A DNA stretch of 64,000 bases from Lentibacter sp. XHP0401 (GTDB lineage: Bacteria; Pseudomonadota; Alphaproteobacteria; Rhodobacterales; Rhodobacteraceae). A program made the translations under genes and the position numbers. The notes under the pieces are model-generated. The model saw nothing but the letters and a program-made list of their open reading frames with translations. It did no database searches and had not been told where the DNA came from. Shown in pieces: positions 43,515-52,553 of the stretch (position 1 is its first letter; each line of letters starts with the position of its first letter). The DNA is taken from NCBI RefSeq assembly GCF_025751535.1, contig NZ_JAOWLC010000002.1:186001-250000 (forward strand). Reading direction: 5' to 3'.

Positions 43515-44396
43515 TTAGCCTGCCTCAAGAAGCGTTTTGGCCGCGCGTGGGTAGATATCCGCATATCCTATTGCAACATTGCGAGCAGCTTCCAGACCCG
43601 GCAAGCGGGAGGTGTAATCTGCCTCTGACATCTGTTCGACCGCGCGCTGTAGATCAGCCATTGTCTCACATAAAATCATGCCGCTGGTGTCAAAAAAATC
43701 GGCAATGTTCGGGCAGCCCCAATAAATGGGAACCGTATTGCACAGCAAAGCATCAACCAGCTTTTCAGTGAAGTAATTCTCTTCGCGCGCGTTCTCGATA
43801 ACGATAGAATACCTGTATGGGGCCAAACCGGCCGATTTTTCCGAGAAAGGTTTGTAGCCCCTTCCCATGATGTCGATATCCTGACCGGTCTCGCGGCACC
43901 ATTGCACCATGCTATGCCGCAATTTATGGCCTTCTTGTTTTGTCTTGCCTGACGCGATCAATGAACACATTGCGCGTTTGCTCAGGTCGGTTTTATGCCA
44001 GTCGGGAACCCAGGAACCAGCCGTCTGGAAGTGCACAGAGTTTGAGTTTTGAGAGAGAAATTTGCGATCTGATGTCAGTATACGGTGAAATCTGCGCCGG
44101 AAAAAATGCAACAGGACCATGTGCTTTTTGTGAACGGCCCGGGGTTCCATGATCATGACAGAGACGCGCGCACGGGTCCCGAAAGTCGGGCGGAAATACA
44201 ATGACGAATGTGGCGGCGTCAGCAGATGATCTGTCGGCAAAAGATCGGCAAGCGTTTGCCCCTGGATGTCTTCGGGCACGCCAAGTGGCCAATGGAGTTC
44301 GGACAATGGAAGACGTGACGGGTGCTTACCTAAGCGTTGACCATATGGCAGCACGCACACTCTGGGTCGCCGGGACGTTCGCTTCTGTTGTTCCAT
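43515..44396 (-). CDS. GT10 fucosyltransferase-like protein
   Basis: 293-aa protein whose C-terminal half matches alpha-1,3/4-fucosyltransferases. YRYSIVIENAREENYFTEKL near residue 192 and ALLCNTVPIYWGCPNI near 218 are the GDP-fucose binding region of GT10 enzymes. The N-terminal acceptor domain is less conserved, as is usual. Convergent with the GT11 gene. Together they suggest two fucose linkages in the surface glycan. The ribosome binding site is weak, so the start at 44396 is uncertain. Confidence 0.82.
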   Translation of the reverse strand: MEQQKRTSRRPRVCVLPYGQRLGKHPSRLPLSELHWPLGVPEDIQGQTLADLLPTDHLLTPPHSSLYFRPTFGTRARVSVMIMEPRAVHKKHMVLLHFFRRRFHRILTSDRKFLSQNSNSVHFQTAGSWVPDWHKTDLSKRAMCSLIASGKTKQEGHKLRHSMVQWCRETGQDIDIMGRGYKPFSEKSAGLAPYRYSIVIENAREENYFTEKLVDALLCNTVPIYWGCPNIADFFDTSGMILCETMADLQRAVEQMSEADYTSRLPGLEAARNVAIGYADIYPRAAKTLLEAG

Positions 44397-44456
44397 TTGG
44401 TTTCTAACTTTTAACTCACGAGCGAAGGTGCATCGCTATGCGTCGCTTAATCACGC

Positions 44457-45173
44457 TTATTCTGCTTTGTATCCGGCCATCAACTCAAGCCAATTTGACT
44501 CTTGCCAGAACAACAATGGCTGCTTTGTGAGTTCTTTATCAAGTGATCGTTTCAAGCGCGCAAGGTTCTGCACCTTCCAGCCATCTTTTTCACGACGGCT
44601 GCACTTGTCGAAATCAATGAGCCATACGCGCATATCTGCATCCAGCAGGATATTACGGCAGTTCAGATCTGAGTGATGGACTCCCAATGTATGCATCTGG
44701 CATATCACAGCGCCGATTTTGGCCCAAACAGTTGCCGGTAACTCTTTTTCCACTAAAATATCTGCCAATGGACGCGAGTCTGGAATGCGTTCTGTGACCA
44801 GATCCGCACGATAACACAGGCCGACGGGCACATATCTTGCGGCAACGGGCCTTGGAACCGGTAGGTCGTGCTCAAGCATCCATTCAAGCAAGGAATACTC
44901 CTGATAGGCGCGGCTGGCTTTTGCTCCGAGGCGTAGGTACAAATCGGGATTGATCTTGCCGATCAATCCACCTCTTCGAAATGGTCGCAAAACCAACTCG
45001 CGTTCTTCAAAGCGTATGAAATGTGCAAAACCTCTGCCTGTCGCCCCCCCCCTGAGTTGGCCGTGTTTCCGATGCCAGTTAAGGTCAAAGAACGAGGGTT
45101 CAATCTGCGGCAACACTTGAGGATTAAACCAGATCACTTGCCCGTCGCTTTTTTTCACGGCAGTTGTTTTCAT
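44457..45173 (-). CDS. 3-deoxy-D-manno-octulosonic acid kinase (KdkA-like)
   Basis: 238-aa protein-kinase-fold enzyme. GGATGRGFAHFI near residue 45 is the glycine-rich region. HHSDLNCRNILL near 180 holds the catalytic Asp and Asn, and LIDFDKC near 198 the metal-binding Asp. These match KdkA/lipopolysaccharide kinases, which phosphorylate Kdo in the inner core. The neighbouring waaA, the enzyme that adds Kdo, supports this. ATG 45173 has GGAAAG upstream; the longer frame begins with TTG. Confidence 0.85.
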   Translation of the reverse strand: MKTTAVKKSDGQVIWFNPQVLPQIEPSFFDLNWHRKHGQLRGGATGRGFAHFIRFEERELVLRPFRRGGLIGKINPDLYLRLGAKASRAYQEYSLLEWMLEHDLPVPRPVAARYVPVGLCYRADLVTERIPDSRPLADILVEKELPATVWAKIGAVICQMHTLGVHHSDLNCRNILLDADMRVWLIDFDKCSRREKDGWKVQNLARLKRSLDKELTKQPLLFWQESNWLELMAGYKAE

Positions 45174-45340
45174 TCTATTGCTTTCCGGTTGTCTCAAACT
45201 GAAAACTCCTCTCGATGAAGGCAGTCCTTAAACCAGCGTCCTCTTGGACGCGAGCGGGGATGTACCGAAACCTCCTTCCCGGTGTTTCTACGTTAGCTCC
45301 AACAAAATCATAGGCATTTGCACAATGGGCACCACAAAAC

Positions 45341-46588
45341 TCATCCCTGCGTGAGGGCAACAAGCAGATTGCCGGTTTTTGAAGCTGATGAATTGGCCTC
45401 AAGCACCAAGGCTCGCCCTTTTTTACCATCGTTCTTGTCATTTCCTTGCGCGATAATCTGAGCGAGGCGTGTGCCCAGCTCTGCTCCACTTGTCACGATT
45501 TCGGCCGCCCCCACGCGCGTAAATTCGGCGATGGCATCCTGATGGTTTTGAACATGCGGGCCGGTTAGAATGTAGCATCCGAAACACGCGGGTTCATAGG
45601 GATTGTGCCCTCCCTCAGAGCCAAATGAGCCGCCCATGAACACTATTTTGCTACAAGAAAACAGAACCCCCAGTTCACCAAACGTGTCAGCCAAATAGAT
45701 TTGTGTTTCTTGGGTGATTTTTTGAAGTTTGCTCCGTTGGTGAACCATGAGGTCCGACGTTGCATCAAGTATGTTTTTAGCTCTTTGCGGATGGCGTGGA
45801 GCCCAGATCAGAAGCGTATCGCGTTTTTGGCTCAGCACATATCTACAGGCCTCCAGAATTTCGGCCTCGTCATCTGCATGGCTGGAGGCGGCGATCCAGA
45901 CAGGGCGGTTTGAAATCGCGCTCTGTAATTCTGCCAAGGCTGATTTATCTACCGACAATGCAGGGACTGACGCACGTAGATCACCAAAGTAAAACAGCTT
46001 CTCCCGTGCGAGGCCAATTTTTAGAAACCCGTTAAGAACCTGTGTGGACTTGCAGGTGATTGCGGAAAAATTCTGAAGAAGGTAGCGATAGGACTTTGGT
46101 GCGCGCTCCCGCGATTTTGACGGGCGGGCGTTGACAAGAGCCAAGGGAATTCGGCGTGACGCCGTCTCTAAAACAAGACGGGGCCATATATCGGCCTCGA
46201 TGAAAACCGCTAATTCAGGTGACCAGTTTTCCAAGAACCGGCTGACTGCCCGCGGCGTATCAAGTGGCAAATACTGGTGCACAACATTGGGGAGCGATTT
46301 TGCCACCCAATTTGCGCCACTCTCAGTGACAGTGGTGACGATCACTTTAAACCCATGCTCTTCTTGTAAATGTGCGACGAGCTGGGTGATCTGGCCGGCT
46401 TCGCCGAGACTTGCAGCATGGACCCATATCCAGCGGCCCTTGGTGCGCGCAACAGTGGCAACGCCCAACCTCTCTACAAAGCGCTCTTTGCTTATCCCTT
46501 GTTTGCTGTGCAGGCGTTTTGCCAAAACGTGAATAACAAAAGCAAAAACCCTGCTCAGAGCCAGCCAAAGTCGTATTATCAAGGGCAT
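45341..46588 (-). CDS. waaA: 3-deoxy-D-manno-octulosonic acid transferase (Kdo transferase)
   Basis: 415-aa GT30 enzyme that links Kdo to lipid A precursor at the inner membrane. An N-terminal hydrophobic helix (IIRLWLALSRVFAFVIHVLA) anchors it. HAASLGEAGQ near residue 60 holds the catalytic Glu region. The C-terminal GT-B half has FMGGSFGSEGGHNPYEPA near 322, the classic WaaA motif. The start at 46588 is preferred; 46606 is an alternative a few codons upstream. The kdkA-like gene lies downstream on the same strand after 167 bp. Confidence 0.92.
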   Translation of the reverse strand: MPLIIRLWLALSRVFAFVIHVLAKRLHSKQGISKERFVERLGVATVARTKGRWIWVHAASLGEAGQITQLVAHLQEEHGFKVIVTTVTESGANWVAKSLPNVVHQYLPLDTPRAVSRFLENWSPELAVFIEADIWPRLVLETASRRIPLALVNARPSKSRERAPKSYRYLLQNFSAITCKSTQVLNGFLKIGLAREKLFYFGDLRASVPALSVDKSALAELQSAISNRPVWIAASSHADDEAEILEACRYVLSQKRDTLLIWAPRHPQRAKNILDATSDLMVHQRSKLQKITQETQIYLADTFGELGVLFSCSKIVFMGGSFGSEGGHNPYEPACFGCYILTGPHVQNHQDAIAEFTRVGAAEIVTSGAELGTRLAQIIAQGNDKNDGKKGRALVLEANSSASKTGNLLVALTQG

Positions 46589-46794
46589 TTGAGGCTCTTT
46601 TTTCATGACATGCTTTGCCCTGTGGCTTTGCGAAACGCCAAGTGGCAGTTCTTTGCGATATTGACCCTGTATTCTGCATGAGTTCGGAGGGGAAACCAAG
46701 AGAAAGAGCCGGGCCTTCGGTTTCGTATTCCTGAATAGACCGTTGGCATAGATATAATCACCTCTCGTCCGCCCAATTTATGTGGTCCAAGCCG

Positions 46795-46842
46795 TGTGGC
46801 AAAGCGTATGGCTAAGTGTATGGCAACCCGTGGGGCAGGGTG
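46795..46842 (+). repeat. Four 12-bp imperfect tandem repeats before the photolyase gene
   Basis: GTGTGGCAAAGC, GTATGGCTAAGT, GTATGGCAACCC and GTGGGGCAGGGT follow each other without gaps and end 11 bp before the start codon. They may affect the 5' untranslated region. Confidence 0.55.
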
Positions 46843-46853
46843 GGGAGACAGAG

Positions 46854-48380
46854 ATGAGCAGGACAGATCTCATTCTGGTCTTGGGTGACCAATTGAGCCA
46901 CGGTTTGAGCGCGCTCGATGCTACGGCGCCCGAGAGGGCTGTTGTGCTCATGGCCGAGGTTGCCGAAGAGGCTGACTATGTCTGGCATCACAAAAAGAAA
47001 CTGGCTTTCGTTTTCTCCGCGATGCGCCACTTTGCCGAAGAGCTACGCACGGCGGGCTGGGAGGTGCGCTATCGCAAGCTTGAAGACAAAGACAATAAAG
47101 GCTCTCTCGCAAAAGAAGTTGCGGCGCTTTTGGAGACGGGCGGTTTTGCGCGTGTCTTGATGACCGAGGCGGGTGAGCTTAGGGTCAATCGGGCTTTTGA
47201 AGAGGCGGGCAAGAGTTGGCCTGTGCCGCTTGAGGTGTTGGCCGATAACCGCTTTCTTGCGTCACATGAGGAATTCAGGAGCTGGGCCGAGGGGCGCAAG
47301 CAACTCAGGATGGAATATTTCTACCGCGAGATGCGTCGCAAAACGGGGCTTCTGATGCAGGGAGATACACCTGAGGGCGGGCAATGGAACTTTGATGCCG
47401 AAAATCGCAAACCGGCGAAGGCTGATTTATTCATGCCACGTCCACCGCAGACCGAGCCTGACGCGATCACTCAAGAGGTGCTTGAGATGGTCGAACGGGA
47501 GCGAGGCGGCCACTTTGGAGCGTTGACGCCTTTCTGGTTTGCGGTGGAGCGCAGTGGTGCGCTGGAGGCTTTGGAGGACTTCGCGCGCGAAGCCTTGCCG
47601 CGCTTTGGCGATTATCAAGACGCAATGCTGACGGGAGAGCCGTTTCTCTACCATTCGGTGCTGGCACAATATATTAACATCGGCTTGCTGGAGCCACTTG
47701 AGGTGTGCCGCCGTGTCGAACGCGCTTATTATGAGGGGCACGCACCGCTGAATGCTGTGGAAGGGTTTATCCGCCAGATTATCGGCTGGCGGGAGTATAT
47801 GCGCGGGATCTACTGGCTGAACCCCGAGGGCTACACCGAGCAGAACTTTCTTGGGGCCAACCGCGATTTGCCTGCGTTTTACTGGACGGGTGACACGGAT
47901 ATGGCCTGCATGAAGGCGGCGATTGGCCAGACTATGCAAGAGGCCTATGCGCACCACATCCAGCGGCTGATGGTGACCGGAAATTTCGCCATGCTTGCAG
48001 GGATTGAGCCGAAACAGGTGCATGAGTGGTATCTTGCTGTTTATGCCGATGCTTATGAGTGGGTCGAAGCCCCCAATGTGATTGGCATGAGCCAGTTTGC
48101 CGATGGTGGCTTTCTTGGCTCAAAGCCCTATGCGGCGAGTGGCAATTACATCAACAAGATGTCGGACTACTGTGGCGGCTGCCGCTATAGTGTGAGCAAG
48201 AAGACGGGCGAGGGCGCGTGTCCGTTTAACGCGCTTTATTGGGATTTTCTGGCGCGCAACGAAAGCAAGCTGAAAGGCAATCCGCGCCTTGGGCAGATGT
48301 ATGCCACTTGGGCGCGCATGAGTGAGGACACGCAGCGCGCCTATCGTGACAGTGCGGCTGCTTTTCTGGAGCGGCTCTGA
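46854..48380 (+). CDS. FeS-cluster photolyase/cryptochrome (FeS-BCP, (6-4) photolyase class)
   Basis: 508-aa flavoprotein of the deoxyribodipyrimidine photolyase-related class. The N-terminus begins DLILVLGDQLS, typical of the group. The cysteines expected to bind a 4Fe-4S cluster are visible in MACMKAAIGQT (near residue 349) and in CGGCRYSVSKKTGEGACPF (near 434-452). Agrobacterium PhrB and Rhodobacter CryB are known members; the former repairs (6-4) photoproducts. GGGGAGA precedes the ATG at 46854. A tiny DUF2256 gene starts on its stop codon. Confidence 0.92.
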   Translation: MSRTDLILVLGDQLSHGLSALDATAPERAVVLMAEVAEEADYVWHHKKKLAFVFSAMRHFAEELRTAGWEVRYRKLEDKDNKGSLAKEVAALLETGGFARVLMTEAGELRVNRAFEEAGKSWPVPLEVLADNRFLASHEEFRSWAEGRKQLRMEYFYREMRRKTGLLMQGDTPEGGQWNFDAENRKPAKADLFMPRPPQTEPDAITQEVLEMVERERGGHFGALTPFWFAVERSGALEALEDFAREALPRFGDYQDAMLTGEPFLYHSVLAQYINIGLLEPLEVCRRVERAYYEGHAPLNAVEGFIRQIIGWREYMRGIYWLNPEGYTEQNFLGANRDLPAFYWTGDTDMACMKAAIGQTMQEAYAHHIQRLMVTGNFAMLAGIEPKQVHEWYLAVYADAYEWVEAPNVIGMSQFADGGFLGSKPYAASGNYINKMSDYCGGCRYSVSKKTGEGACPFNALYWDFLARNESKLKGNPRLGQMYATWARMSEDTQRAYRDSAAAFLERL

Positions 48381-48520
48381 TGCGCAAGAGGACCGATCTG
48401 CCACAGAAAACCTGCGCGGCTTGCGGACGGCCCTTTAGCTGGCGCAAAAAATGGGAAAAGGTATGGGATGAGGTGCGCTATTGCTCGGAGCGGTGCAAGC
48501 GCGAGGGGCGGCGCAAATGA
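48380..48520 (+). CDS. DUF2256 zinc-ribbon-like small protein
   Basis: 46-aa protein with two Cys pairs, CAACGRPFSWRKKWEKVWD and YCSERCKREGRR, a probable zinc site of CxxC...CxxxC type. This is the full DUF2256 pattern. The start overlaps the last base of the photolyase stop (TGATG), implying translational coupling. DUF2256 genes commonly neighbour photolyase or cryptochrome genes, so a helper role for the FeS photolyase is plausible but unproven. Confidence 0.85.
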   Translation: MRKRTDLPQKTCAACGRPFSWRKKWEKVWDEVRYCSERCKREGRRK

Positions 48521-48574
48521 CGCGTTGTTCTGCTCGCTGTCTGCGATAGGATGCCCGAAAAGGGAGACCCACTC

Positions 48575-49411
48575 ATGAAATTATTACGTTATGGTGCCTT
48601 GGGGCAGGAAAAACCGGGATGCCTTGATGCGGCCGGAGAGATACGGGATTTATCTTCTGTTGCTGCTGATTTCGAGGGCGTGGGGGTGTCTTGCGAGGCG
48701 CTTGAGGCTCTGAAATCTGTTGACCTTGAGGCGCTGCCTGTTGTGGAGGACACCCCGAGGATCGGGGCGGCTGTGGCGCGGGTCGAGACGTTTTATGCTA
48801 TTGGCCTCAATTATGCACAACACGCGGCAGAAGCGGGAATGAAACCGCCGGAAGAGCCGATTGTTTTTAACAAATCGGCTTCGTGTCTGGCGGGGCCTTA
48901 TGATGCGCTCTCGTTGCCGAAAGGCAGCGAAAAGAGTGACTGGGAAGTCGAACTCGGGGTTGTCATCGGGCGGCGCGCGCAGAATGTGAGCGTTGAAGAC
49001 GCGCTGAGCTATGTGGCGGGGTATTGCGTGATTAACGACCTCAGCGAACGCGCCTATCAGATCGAGCGTGGAGGACAGTGGACCAAGGGCAAGTCCGCGC
49101 CGGGATTCGGGCCTGTGGGGCCGTATCTTGTGACTGCGGATGACGTGCCTGATCCGCAGGCGCTTGGGCTTAGACTGAGCTTGAACGGGACGGTGGTGCA
49201 GGACAATTCAACGGCCGATATGATTTTCTCGGTGGCGGAGATCATCTCGCACATGTCGGAGTTTATGGCCCTTGTGCCGGGCGATGTGATCGCCACAGGA
49301 ACACCAGAGGGCGTTGGCATGGGGATGAAGCCTCAGCGATTTCTGCGTGCGGGGGATGTGATGGAGCTTGAGATTGACGGGCTGGGGACACAGCGCACAG
49401 AGGTTGCCTGA
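48575..49411 (+). CDS. Fumarylacetoacetate hydrolase family protein
   Basis: 278-aa enzyme of the FAH/2-hydroxyhepta-2,4-diene-1,7-dioate isomerase family. YAIGLNYAQHAAEAGMKPPEEP near residue 76 and the metal-binding set E..E..D (WEVELGVVIG near 127, YCVINDLSERAYQ near 159) are visible. GDVIATGTPEGVGMG near 237 is the C-terminal family motif. The likely action is C-C hydrolysis, decarboxylation or tautomerase work on 2-keto acids; the substrate is unknown. ATG 48575 has GGGAGA upstream. Convergent with grxD. Confidence 0.88.
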   Translation: MKLLRYGALGQEKPGCLDAAGEIRDLSSVAADFEGVGVSCEALEALKSVDLEALPVVEDTPRIGAAVARVETFYAIGLNYAQHAAEAGMKPPEEPIVFNKSASCLAGPYDALSLPKGSEKSDWEVELGVVIGRRAQNVSVEDALSYVAGYCVINDLSERAYQIERGGQWTKGKSAPGFGPVGPYLVTADDVPDPQALGLRLSLNGTVVQDNSTADMIFSVAEIISHMSEFMALVPGDVIATGTPEGVGMGMKPQRFLRAGDVMELEIDGLGTQRTEVA

Positions 49412-49419
49412 GGGTGTCT

Positions 49420-49451
49420 GAAAAAACGGAACGCGGCCCGGGGGGCCGCGT
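49420..49451 (-). terminator. Terminator of the purL-bolA-grxD transcript
   Basis: Perfect stem ACGCGGCCC/GGGCCGCGT with a 3-nt loop (49431-49451). Read on the minus strand it is followed by TCCG and six T. It lies 70 bp after the grxD stop. Confidence 0.8.
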
Positions 49452-49520
49452 GCTGGCCGGGTAAGAATGAGGGGCGCTGCCCCTCAAACTCCCCGGGATA
49501 TTTTTAGCAAGAAAAAAAAA

Positions 49521-49889
49521 CTAGGCGTTTGCTTCGCGGATCTTTTCGGCGGCGTCTTTGTTGTAAGTGATGCCGTTTTCTTCAAAAAGCGTGTCGAGCT
49601 CGCCCGAGAGGGTCATCTCGGTGATGATGTCGCAACCGCCAACGAACTCGCCTTTGACATAGAGTTGCGGCACGGTTGGCCAGTCGGAATAATCCTTTAC
49701 GCCTTGGCGGATGGCTTCATCGGCGAGCACGTTTACGTCTTGATAGTCGACGCCCATGAAGTTGAGCACGCCAGCCACGCGGGATGAAAAGCCGCATTGG
49801 GGCATTTCTTTTGTGCCTTTCATATAAAGCACGACATCGTTGGCTTTGACGGTTTCATCAATCTGGGTTTTTGCATCGGTCATGGTCAT
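49521..49889 (-). CDS. grxD: Monothiol glutaredoxin (Grx4 type)
   Basis: 122-aa CGFS-type glutaredoxin that carries a 2Fe-2S cluster with glutathione and delivers it to apo-proteins. Active-site CGFS is near residue 32, preceded by KGTKEMPQ. The cis-Pro segment WPTVPQLYVKGEFVGGCDI binds glutathione. It lies directly behind bolA (5 bp), its known physical partner in Fe-S trafficking. ATG at 49883 is an equally possible start. Confidence 0.93.
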   Translation of the reverse strand: MTMTDAKTQIDETVKANDVVLYMKGTKEMPQCGFSSRVAGVLNFMGVDYQDVNVLADEAIRQGVKDYSDWPTVPQLYVKGEFVGGCDIITEMTLSGELDTLFEENGITYNKDAAEKIREANA

Positions 49890-49894
49890 CTCGC

Positions 49895-50131
49895 TTATTC
49901 GGGGGCTTTTGTTGTGAGCGCGAGCGCGTGAAGCTCGCCGTTTGATCCGTCCATTTTGCCTTTGAGGGCCGCATAGACAGCGCGTTGTTGCTGAACACGG
50001 TTTTTACCGCGGAAGCTTTCATCGACAACCATGGCGGACATATGCACGCCATCATCGCCCGCCACCGCGATTTGGGCATCGGGGAAGGCGGCGCGCAGGA
50101 TGGCTTCAAGTTCGTCTACATGGATTGCCAT
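49895..50131 (-). CDS. bolA: BolA family protein
   Basis: 78-aa BolA-like protein. AAFPDAQIAV, DDGVHMSAMVVDESFRGKNRV and QQQRAVYAALKGKM follow the family fold, with the conserved His in GELHALAL that ligates the Fe-S cluster shared with a monothiol glutaredoxin. GGGAGAC precedes the ATG. It sits between purL and grxD on one strand and likely forms one transcript with them. Confidence 0.92.
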   Translation of the reverse strand: MAIHVDELEAILRAAFPDAQIAVAGDDGVHMSAMVVDESFRGKNRVQQQRAVYAALKGKMDGSNGELHALALTTKAPE

Positions 50132-50192
50132 TTTTGTCTCCCGTTTTCACTTACCAAAGAAGTAAGCATGGTGTTTCTTTTACGCAAGCCGC

Positions 50193-52358
50193 TTAGGCGA
50201 AGGTTTCTTCGAAGGCGCCGCGGTAGAGCGTTTGCAACTCGCTGAGGGGGGCGGAACTTGAGCCGAAGCTGACATCGGTTCCGGTGAATTTTCCAACTGA
50301 AGAAATCGGCACACCTGCGCGGATGGCGGCGCCCATGAGGGCCTCGGCCTGATCGAAGTTACAGGCGACAAGGTAGCGGGCCTGATCCTCGCCGAAGAGC
50401 ATTTGCGTGCTCTCAGCATCAATTTGAACGCCCACATCAGATGCTTCGGCCATTTCGAAAGCCGCCATTGCGAGGCCGCCATCGGAGAGGTCAAGGCAGG
50501 CTGTGATCCATTCGTGGTTCTCGCGGATGAAATCGCCGTTGCGCTTTTCGGCGGCAAGGTCAACGGCCGGCGCATCGCCTTCGACGCGGTTGAAGACTTC
50601 TGCGAGCAGGGCGGATTGGCCGAGGTGACCTTCTGTTTCGCCGATGAGCAAGGCCACGTGACCTTCACGTGCATGACCCAGGATAGCTTGGTCTTCATGG
50701 GCGATGAGGCCGACTGCGGCGATTGTGGGTGTGGGCAGGATGCCTGTGCCGTCTGTTTCATTGTAAAGGCTGACGTTGCCGGAAACGATGGGCATATCAA
50801 GCGCTGCCACGGCCTCGCCGATGCCTTTGATCGCGCCGACAAACTGGCCCATGATCTCGGGTTTTTCGGGGTTGCCGAAGTTGAGATTGTCGGTGCTGGC
50901 GAGCGGCTTTGCGCCTGCGGCCGTGAGGTTGCGATAGGCTTCGGCGACAGCTTGTTTGCCGCCTTCAACGGGGTTGGCCATGACGTAACGGGGCGTTACA
51001 TCGGAGGTGAAGGCAAGGAGCTTGTCTGTGCCGTGCACGCGCACAACGCCCGCGCCGAAGCCCGGTGTGCGCACGGTATCGGCCATGACCATCGTGTCGT
51101 ATTGCTCGTAGATCCATTGCTTGCCTGCGTAGTTGGGTGAGGCGAGAAGGGCTTTGAGGCCGTCGATTGCATCAACCTGTGGCACATCTTCGTTGGCGAG
51201 CGGCTCGGCGGCAGGTGTTTCGATCCACGGGCGGTCGTATTCTGGCGCGGACCCCGAGAGGGTGGCCAGCGGCAGATCGGCTTTGAGGGTGTTGCCGTGC
51301 ATGATGATGAACCGGTCTTCGGCGATGGTTTCGCCGACGATGGCGAAGTCGAGATCCCATTTTTCGAACACGGCGCGGGCCTCGGCCTCAAGCTCGGGGT
51401 TGAGCACCATGAGCATGCGTTCCTGAGACTCGGAGAGCATCATTTCGTAGGCGGTCATGTTGGCTTCGCGCTGTGGCACGTCGTCAAGCTGGAGACGCAC
51501 GCCGAGGCCGCCTTTATCACCCATTTCAACGGCGGAGCAGGTAAGGCCTGCGGCGCCCATATCCTGGATGGAGATCACGGCACCCGTTGCCATGAGCTCA
51601 AGCGTGGCTTCCATCAGGCGTTTTTCTGTAAAGGGGTCGCCAACCTGGACGGTGGGGCGCTTTTCCTCGATGCTGTCGTCAAACTCGGCTGAGGCCATTG
51701 TGGCGCCACCGACACCGTCGCGGCCCGTTTTTGCACCAAGGTAAACCACGGGCATGCCGACGCCCGATGCTGCCGAGTAGAAGATTTTGTCAGCGTCGGC
51801 CAAACCGGCTGCGAAGGCGTTCACAAGGCAGTTGCCGTTGTAGGCCGGATCGAAGCGGACTTCCCCGCCGACTGTGGGCACGCCGAAGCAGTTTCCATAG
51901 CCGCCGATGCCTTCAACCACGCCATGCACGAGCTGGCGGGTCTTGGGGTGATCTTTCTCGCCGAAGCTGAGCGAGTTCATTGCGGCAATGGGGCGTGCGC
52001 CCATGGTGAAAACATCCCGCAGAATGCCGCCCACGCCTGTCGCGGCGCCTTGGTAGGGCTCGATATAGCTGGGGTGGTTGTGGCTTTCCATTTTGAAGAT
52101 GATCGCCTGCCCATCGCCGATATCGACGACACCTGCGTTTTCGCCCGGGCCGCAGATCACTTGGGGGCCTGTCGTGGGCAGCGTGCGGAGCCATTTTTTG
52201 GACGATTTGTAAGAACAGTGTTCGTTCCACATGGCCGAAAAGATGCCAAGTTCGGTGAAGCTTGGCTCGCGTCCGATGATTTCGAGAATGCGCTCGTATT
52301 CGTCGGGCGAGAGGCCGTGTGCTTTGATGAGATCGGGGGTGATGGCAGGCTCGGTCAT
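50193..52358 (-). CDS. purL: Phosphoribosylformylglycinamidine synthase subunit PurL
   Basis: 721-aa small-type PurL catalysing ATP-dependent conversion of FGAR to FGAM in purine synthesis. Landmarks are [15 protein letters not shown] near residue 37, [21 protein letters not shown] near 90, [10 protein letters not shown] near 264 and the Gly-rich [12 protein letters not shown] near 620. The start MTEPAITP at 52358 fits the family; a longer frame to 52406 lacks support. The enzyme needs PurS and PurQ, which are not in the window. The bolA gene is 61 bp downstream. Confidence 0.95.
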   Translation of the reverse strand: MTEPAITPDLIKAHGLSPDEYERILEIIGREPSFTELGIFSAMWNEHCSYKSSKKWLRTLPTTGPQVICGPGENAGVVDIGDGQAIIFKMESHNHPSYIEPYQGAATGVGGILRDVFTMGARPIAAMNSLSFGEKDHPKTRQLVHGVVEGIGGYGNCFGVPTVGGEVRFDPAYNGNCLVNAFAAGLADADKIFYSAASGVGMPVVYLGAKTGRDGVGGATMASAEFDDSIEEKRPTVQVGDPFTEKRLMEATLELMATGAVISIQDMGAAGLTCSAVEMGDKGGLGVRLQLDDVPQREANMTAYEMMLSESQERMLMVLNPELEAEARAVFEKWDLDFAIVGETIAEDRFIIMHGNTLKADLPLATLSGSAPEYDRPWIETPAAEPLANEDVPQVDAIDGLKALLASPNYAGKQWIYEQYDTMVMADTVRTPGFGAGVVRVHGTDKLLAFTSDVTPRYVMANPVEGGKQAVAEAYRNLTAAGAKPLASTDNLNFGNPEKPEIMGQFVGAIKGIGEAVAALDMPIVSGNVSLYNETDGTGILPTPTIAAVGLIAHEDQAILGHAREGHVALLIGETEGHLGQSALLAEVFNRVEGDAPAVDLAAEKRNGDFIRENHEWITACLDLSDGGLAMAAFEMAEASDVGVQIDAESTQMLFGEDQARYLVACNFDQAEALMGAAIRAGVPISSVGKFTGTDVSFGSSSAPLSELQTLYRGAFEETFA

Positions 52359-52553
52359 TGGCGGCAATCCTAGCAGGGCAGATGTATCGGTCTTTGGGCA
52401 TGTCATAGGACAAGCGGGGCCGATGTAAAAGATGAAAGCTGCGTTTTTCTTGGGCTTTGGCAGCGGCTCTGCGCCGCAGTGAAGATGGCAGAGCGACTTG
52501 ACGCGCTGGTCAATATGGCTTTCTGATACGGCTTGAAAACTCGAGGGTGAATT

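Noticed and set aside
50403-51140. 245-codon open frame on the plus strand
   Set aside because: Antisense to purL, which has all family motifs.
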